Positions 59,696 to 64,000 of a DNA stretch of 64,000 nt are shown piece after piece. Every line of letters begins with the position of its first letter. The first letter of the stretch is position 1. The notes beneath the pieces are model-generated. The model made no database searches, was not told the DNA's origin, and was given only the letters and a program-made list of their open reading frames with translations. Source of the stretch: Defluviimonas aquaemixtae (GTDB taxonomy: Bacteria; Pseudomonadota; Alphaproteobacteria; Rhodobacterales; Rhodobacteraceae). The position numbers and the translations under genes were made by a program. Location: NCBI RefSeq assembly GCF_900302475.1, contig NZ_OMOQ01000001.1, forward strand, positions 682,001-746,000, written 5' to 3'.

Positions 59696-61477
59696 ATGTC
59701 CGACACCCGCGCAAACAAGCGTTTCCGCTCGCAGGAATGGTTCGACAACCCCAACAATCCCGGCATGACCGCGCTCTACGTGGAGCGCTACCAGAACCAG
59801 GAGTTCACGCGCGAGGAACTGCAAGGCGAACGGCCGATCATCGGCATCGCCCAGACCGGGAGCGACATCGCGCCCTGCAACAAGATCCACGTCTTCCTCG
59901 TCGATCGGATCAAGGCCGGCATCCGGGAGGCCGGCGGCGTCCCGATGGAATTTCCTGTCCATCCGATCCAGGAAACCGGAAAGCGGCCCACGGCGGCACT
60001 TGACCGGAATCTCGCCTATCTCTCGTTGGTCGAGGTGCTGCACGGCTACCCCCTTGACGGAGTCGTGTTGACGACCGGTTGCGACAAGACCACGCCGGCT
60101 ATGCTGATGGGCGCGGCGACCGTGGACATTCCCGCGATTGCGCTCAACGGCGGCCCGATGCTGGACGGCTGGTGGAAGGGCAGGCGCGCAGGGTCGGGCA
60201 CCATCGTTTGGGAAAGCCGGCGGCTCTTGGCGGAGGGCGAGATCGACTATGATGAATTCATAAGCCGCGTCTGTTCATCGGCCCCCTCGCTCGGCCACTG
60301 CAACACGATGGGCACGGCCAGCACAATGAACGCTATGGCCGAGGCGCTGGGCATGTCCCTGACCGGCAACTCCGCGATTCCGGCCCCCTTCCGCGAGCGC
60401 ATGGCGATGGCCTACGAGACCGGCAAGCGCATCGTGAAGATGGTTTGCGACGACCTGAAACCTTCGGACATCCTGACCCGCGCAGCGTTCGAAAACGCCA
60501 TTGTCGTCAACGCGGCGATCGGCGGGTCGACCAATGCGCCGCCGCACCTCCAGGCGATTGCGCGCCATATCGGCGTCGAGCTGAGCGTGAAGGACTGGGA
60601 AGCGGTCGGCTTCGACGTGCCGTTGATGCTCAACATGCAGCCCGCCGGCGAATATCTTGGCGAAAGCTTCTTCCGCGCCGGGGGCGTGCCAGCGGTCATG
60701 GGCGAGTTGAAGAAGGCGGGCCGTCTCCACGAAGGCGTGATGACGGCGACGGGCCGAACCATGGGCGAGAACCTGGATGGATGGGAAAGCCAGGACCATG
60801 GCGTCATCACCACTTTTGACGCGCCGCTTCGGAAGAATGCCGGGTTCAAGGTGCTGTCCGGGAACCTCTTCGATTCCGCGCTGATGAAAACCAGCGTGAT
60901 ATCTACCGATTTCCGGAAGCGCTTCCTTTCCGAGCCGGGCAATGAGGGCGTGTTCGAGGCGCGCGCCGTCGTTTTCGAAGGGCCGGAGGACTACCACGAC
61001 CGGATCAACGACGCTTCGCTGAAGATCGACGAACGCACCATCCTATTCATCCGTGGCGTCGGCTGCGTGGGCTATCCCGGCTCGGCCGAGGTAGTTAACA
61101 TGCAGCCGCCCGACGCGATCATTCGGCAGGGAATCAATCACTTGCCGACGGTCGGCGACGGGCGCCAGTCGGGCACATCGGAGAGCCCGTCGATCCTGAA
61201 CGCATCGCCCGAAAGCGCGGTGGGCGGCGGGCTTGCCTATTTGAAAACAGGCGACATGGTTCGGCTCGACCTCAACAGCTCGACGATGAACGCGCTGGTG
61301 GACGAGGCCGAATGGCAGGCCCGCATCGATGCCTGGATCCCGCCCGAAATCGTCAGCCAGACGCCGTGGCAGGAGATCTACCGGACCCATGTGGGCCAGT
61401 TGGCCGACGGCGGCTGCCTGGAGCTCGCGACCGCCTATCAGAAGGTGGCTCGGGCACTGCCTCGCGACAACCACTAG
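59696..61477 (+). CDS. IlvD/Edd family sugar acid dehydratase (aldonate dehydratase)
   Basis: This 593-residue iron-sulfur dehydratase shows the three cluster cysteines in AQTGSDIAPCNKIH, VVLTTGCDKTTPAMLMGAATVD and APSLGHCNTMGTASTMNA, and the C-terminal GVGCVGYPGSAEVVNM and GDGRQSGTSESPSILNASPE (catalytic Ser). Length and motifs fit the pentonate/hexonate branch (L-arabinonate, D-xylonate or similar) rather than branched-chain amino acid IlvD. It makes 2-keto-3-deoxy acids. The ATG at 59696 follows GGGAGGAG; longer upstream reading crosses the operator. Confidence 0.93.
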   Translation: MSDTRANKRFRSQEWFDNPNNPGMTALYVERYQNQEFTREELQGERPIIGIAQTGSDIAPCNKIHVFLVDRIKAGIREAGGVPMEFPVHPIQETGKRPTAALDRNLAYLSLVEVLHGYPLDGVVLTTGCDKTTPAMLMGAATVDIPAIALNGGPMLDGWWKGRRAGSGTIVWESRRLLAEGEIDYDEFISRVCSSAPSLGHCNTMGTASTMNAMAEALGMSLTGNSAIPAPFRERMAMAYETGKRIVKMVCDDLKPSDILTRAAFENAIVVNAAIGGSTNAPPHLQAIARHIGVELSVKDWEAVGFDVPLMLNMQPAGEYLGESFFRAGGVPAVMGELKKAGRLHEGVMTATGRTMGENLDGWESQDHGVITTFDAPLRKNAGFKVLSGNLFDSALMKTSVISTDFRKRFLSEPGNEGVFEARAVVFEGPEDYHDRINDASLKIDERTILFIRGVGCVGYPGSAEVVNMQPPDAIIRQGINHLPTVGDGRQSGTSESPSILNASPESAVGGGLAYLKTGDMVRLDLNSSTMNALVDEAEWQARIDAWIPPEIVSQTPWQEIYRTHVGQLADGGCLELATAYQKVARALPRDNH

Positions 61478-61486
61478 GAGGAGGCG

Positions 61487-62221
61487 ATGCAAAGCATCAT
61501 CATTACCGGTGCGGGTTCCGGCATCGGTCGCGCGACCGCAGAGGCATTTCTAGCGGCCGGCTGGCGTGTCGGCCTAATAGGCCGCCGCGCCGACGCCTTG
61601 CAAGAAACTGCGGACGGGCGCGATGCGGCGCTTGTCCTGCCCTGCGACGTGACCGATGAGGCTCAGGTCGCGGATGCCTTCGGCAAGGCGACCGCAGCTT
61701 GGGGCCGACTCGACGCGCTCTTCAACAATGCCGGGATGAGCCTGCAGGGCGCGCCGATCGACGAGATCGCGGTTCATGACTGGCGCAAGCTCATCGACGT
61801 GAACGTGACCGGAAGCTTCATCGTCGCCCGTGCCGCCTTTGGGATCATGCGTCACCAGAGCCCGCAGGGCGGCCGGATCATCAACAACGGATCGGTGTCG
61901 GCCTACGTGCCGCGCTGGGGGTCCGCGCCCTACACCGCCTCCAAACACGCGATCACGGGGCTCACGCGGACGATCAGCCTCGACGGGCGGCCATTCAGTA
62001 TCGCCTGCGGGCAGATCGATGTCGGCAACGCGCTGACCGAGATGGCGGCGAAGATGCAGAAGGGGGTGCCGCAGGCCGATGGATCGATCGCGGTCGAGCC
62101 GGTGATGGACGTGAAGCAAGTGGCGAGTTCGGTTCTGCACATGGCCTCGCTGCCGCTTGATGCGAATGTGCTGTTCATGACCGTAATGGCGACGAACATG
62201 CCGTATGTCGGGAGGGGCTGA
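61487..62221 (+). CDS. SDR family oxidoreductase
   Basis: This 244-residue short-chain dehydrogenase has SIIITGAGSGIGRATAEAFLAAGWRVGLIGRR (NAD(P)), LFNNAGMSLQGAP, INNGSVSAYVPRWGSAPYTASKHAITGL (Ser, Tyr, Lys) and FSIACGQIDVGNALTEM in place of the usual PG substrate loop. It follows the dehydratase by nine bases with an AGGAGG site and precedes uronate dehydrogenase. Likely substrate is a sugar or sugar acid of the same pathway. Confidence 0.92.
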   Translation: MQSIIITGAGSGIGRATAEAFLAAGWRVGLIGRRADALQETADGRDAALVLPCDVTDEAQVADAFGKATAAWGRLDALFNNAGMSLQGAPIDEIAVHDWRKLIDVNVTGSFIVARAAFGIMRHQSPQGGRIINNGSVSAYVPRWGSAPYTASKHAITGLTRTISLDGRPFSIACGQIDVGNALTEMAAKMQKGVPQADGSIAVEPVMDVKQVASSVLHMASLPLDANVLFMTVMATNMPYVGRG

Positions 62222-62224
62222 ACG

Positions 62225-63025
62225 ATGGCGCTCGTCAACCGGCTACTGATGACAGGGGCCGCCGGAGGCATCGGCAAGCAGATTCGTGAGGGTCTTCGTG
62301 ATTTCGCGACCCATTTGCGGCTTTCGGATATTGCTGATCTGGGAGTGGCAGGTCCGGGAGAGGAACTCGTTGATTGTGATATTACCGACGCCGAAGCTTT
62401 GCGTGCATTGGTCAAGGGCTGCGATGCGATCCTGCATTTCGGAGGAATCTCGACCGAGGACCGGGCCGATCTGATCCATCGGATCAACATAGAGGGCAGC
62501 TATCACCTCTACGAGGCAGCGCGGAAGGAAGGTGCCCGTCGCATTCTGTTCGCAAGCTCCAACCACGTGACCGGCTTCCACCCGCGCGAGACGCGGCTTA
62601 CCGCGTCCTCGCCGATCCGGCCGGATTCGAACTACGGCGTTTCCAAAGCCTATGGCGAGGCGCTGGCGCGGCTATACTGGGACAAGTACGGAGTCGAAAC
62701 GCTGATCGTTCGGATCGGGTCGTGCTTCCCCGAACCGAAAGACCGGCGCATGATGGCCACCTGGATGAGCGCGGGCGACATGCTGCGGCTCATCGAACGG
62801 ATGCTCGCGGCGCCGCGTCTCGGTTGTCCCATCGTCTATGGAGTTTCTGACAACGACGAAAGCTGGTGGGACAATTCCGAGGCTGCATATCTGGGCTGGA
62901 GGCCCAAAGACAGCTCCCGGCAGTTCGCGGGCATGTTCGATCATCTGCCACCCGAAAATCCGACGGACCCGGCCGTCGTCTGGCAGGGCGGGGGCTTCGC
63001 CAAGGCAGGGCATTTCGATGACTGA
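62225..63025 (+). CDS. udh: Uronate dehydrogenase-like NAD-dependent epimerase/dehydratase family protein
   Basis: This 266-residue extended SDR has LLMTGAAGGIGKQIREGLRDF (NAD), LVDCDITDAEAL, AILHFGGISTEDRADL, the Tyr-Lys pair in NYGVSKAYGEALARLYWDKYGVETLIVRIGSCFPEPKDRRMMATWMS and DNDESWWDN. These match bacterial uronate dehydrogenase, which oxidises D-galacturonate or D-glucuronate to the aldarolactone. The SMP-30 lactonase and dehydratases nearby could continue that route. It ends the plus-strand unit and is convergent with the EamA gene. Confidence 0.87.
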   Translation: MALVNRLLMTGAAGGIGKQIREGLRDFATHLRLSDIADLGVAGPGEELVDCDITDAEALRALVKGCDAILHFGGISTEDRADLIHRINIEGSYHLYEAARKEGARRILFASSNHVTGFHPRETRLTASSPIRPDSNYGVSKAYGEALARLYWDKYGVETLIVRIGSCFPEPKDRRMMATWMSAGDMLRLIERMLAAPRLGCPIVYGVSDNDESWWDNSEAAYLGWRPKDSSRQFAGMFDHLPPENPTDPAVVWQGGGFAKAGHFDD

Positions 63026-63030
63026 TCGGG

Positions 63031-63918
63031 TCAGCAGCGAGACGCCTGCCGTTCGCGCTGCCAGATGTAGAGGCCGGAGCCGATGATGATCATCCCGCCA
63101 CACAGCGTCCAGACGGTTGGCCACGTCCCGAAGACGAAGATGCCTGCGATGGTGGCGAGAAAAATCTGGCCGTAGATCATCGGCGCGAGGATCGACGCGT
63201 CAGCCCAACGGTGCGCGATCGTAGCGAAGATGTGGCCGATGGCGCCGAACGCGCCGATTGCGCAGAGGACAGCCCATTGCCCGGCGCTTTCGGGCCAGAT
63301 CCAGACCCGGGCCGCGAAGGGCGCGAGAACGACGGTGGCGAGCGCGCTGGACCAGACCTGCTGGGTCGCGTTGCGTTCGACGCCTGCTAGCATCCGCGTC
63401 ATGATGAAATACATCGACGCAAGAAAGAGCGTTCCGAGGCTGAAGAACATTGCTGGGTGAAATTCCGCCCCCCAAGGCTGCACAACGACCAGAATGCCGA
63501 GAAACCCCGCGCAAACCGCGAGAAACCGGCGCAGCCCGACGCGTTCGTTCAGAATCGGGATCGCCAGCACCGTGATGACGATGGGACCGGCGAAGGCGAT
63601 TGTCGTCGTCACCGTGATCGGCAGGTGTTTCAGCGCCAGAAAGTTCAGGGTCGTGCTACTGAACAGAAACAGCGAGCGCAGGAACTGCTTGAGCGGAGCA
63701 TTGGAGCGGAACGCGGACCAGCCCTCCTGCGGAACGTAGAGCGCGGTCGCATAGACCAGATGGCCCACGTAGCGCGCGAATACGATCTGCATTACGGGAA
63801 GACCTGCGAGGCTGAGCCATTTCGCGGATGTGTCAATGCAGGTGAAGAAAACCACTGCCAAAAGCATTGCCAAGATGCCGGCAGCGGTCCGATCTTCGCG
63901 CGGTAGGACGCCGCTCAT
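63031..63918 (-). CDS. EamA/DMT superfamily transporter
   Basis: This 295-residue membrane protein has ten predicted hydrophobic segments, with FSSTTLNFLALKHLPITVTTTIAFAGPIVITVLAIPILNERVGLRRFLAVCAGFLGILVVVQPWG typical of the S-adenosylmethionine/RhaT-like EamA branch. The start at 63918 lies 7 bases beyond the stop of the preceding SDR gene, so both belong to one minus-strand operon whose promoter is outside the window. It may move a metabolite of the sugar-acid cluster. Confidence 0.88.
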   Translation of the reverse strand: MSGVLPREDRTAAGILAMLLAVVFFTCIDTSAKWLSLAGLPVMQIVFARYVGHLVYATALYVPQEGWSAFRSNAPLKQFLRSLFLFSSTTLNFLALKHLPITVTTTIAFAGPIVITVLAIPILNERVGLRRFLAVCAGFLGILVVVQPWGAEFHPAMFFSLGTLFLASMYFIMTRMLAGVERNATQQVWSSALATVVLAPFAARVWIWPESAGQWAVLCAIGAFGAIGHIFATIAHRWADASILAPMIYGQIFLATIAGIFVFGTWPTVWTLCGGMIIIGSGLYIWQRERQASRC

Positions 63919-63925
63919 CGCTGTC

Positions 63926-64000
63926 TCACACGGTCATGCCGCCGTCGATCACGACGCATTGTCCCGTCATGTAGGCGCTTTCGTCGCTGGCGAGATAAAC
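63926..64000 (-). CDS. SDR family oxidoreductase, C-terminal fragment (cut by window edge)
   Basis: The 24 visible codons read VYLASDESAYMTGQCVVIDGG then MTV and a TGA stop, which is the standard SDR C-terminus (F/VLASDES.Y.TG..I.VDGG). The rest lies beyond the window end. It is upstream of the EamA gene by 7 bases. Confidence 0.85.
   Translation of the reverse strand, partial: VYLASDESAYMTGQCVVIDGGMTV

Overview
The window is a 64-kb piece of a high-GC alphaproteobacterial chromosome. Gene content points to the Rhodobacteraceae (Rhodobacter/Roseobacter group): a PleD-type response regulator divergent from a DUF3572 gene, DUF952, DUF983 and DUF2061 proteins, a non-pyrrolysine MttB-family methyltransferase, an H-NOX-like/diguanylate cyclase pair, and many GMC oxidoreductases, TTG/GTG starts and ATGA-type gene overlaps. 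This assignment is inferred from protein families read by eye; no database was searched. No tRNA, rRNA, IS element, prophage or CRISPR array was recognised.

Region 1 (1-27.9 kb) is mostly ordinary chromosomal and accessory genes. It holds a DUF952 fragment, a periplasmic 5'-nucleotidase, a cold-shock protein with a terminator, an orphan ParB-like domain, an RTX protein with unusually spaced repeats, metG and an MFS transporter. Then come a nitronate monooxygenase, a membrane protein/methyltransferase pair, cytochrome b561 with YceI, an aldo-keto reductase convergent with a GlxA-type regulator, and a lipocalin lipoprotein. An XRE regulator faces a DUF2061/desaturase pair. These are followed by EamA, Nudix and DUF983 genes, an EF-hand/ECF sigma/TM protein/metal-sensor-like group, PleD, a HAD phosphatase, the MttB homologue, the H-NOX-like/GGDEF pair and a Cys-containing homologue of Sec-type reductase subunit B.

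Region 2 (28.0-39.9 kb) is one tightly coupled operon: Gfo/Idh oxidoreductase, fused CoA-transferase, enoyl-CoA hydratase, a 25-codon ORF, GMC, SDR, a second GMC, DUF993 and a LacI regulator. An acyl-CoA dehydrogenase and an aminoglycoside-phosphotransferase-like kinase follow. Its promoter has a consensus -35 box and two LacI-like operators exactly 20 bp apart. The genes suggest oxidation of a polyol or sugar-like compound followed by CoA activation and beta-oxidation-like steps. The substrate is unknown.

Region 3 (40.2-64 kb) is a sugar-acid catabolic supercluster. It contains L-threonate/D-erythronate genes (ltnD, otnK, otnC, otnI, denD), a D-apionate branch (ApnO-like, OiaK-like, RuBisCO-like OiaX), and aldonate/uronate genes: uronate dehydrogenase, SMP-30 lactonase, IlvD/Edd and enolase-superfamily dehydratases, KdgK, an FAH-type dehydratase, an HpaI aldolase and several SDR/hydroxyacid dehydrogenases. 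A GntR/FadR-family regulator lies inside it. Four intergenic copies of the palindrome TGGTATACCA, of the UxuR/ExuR type, precede the main transcription units, so the cluster is probably one GntR regulon. No ABC or TRAP importer is present; only LysE- and EamA-type membrane proteins are seen. The window ends inside an SDR gene.
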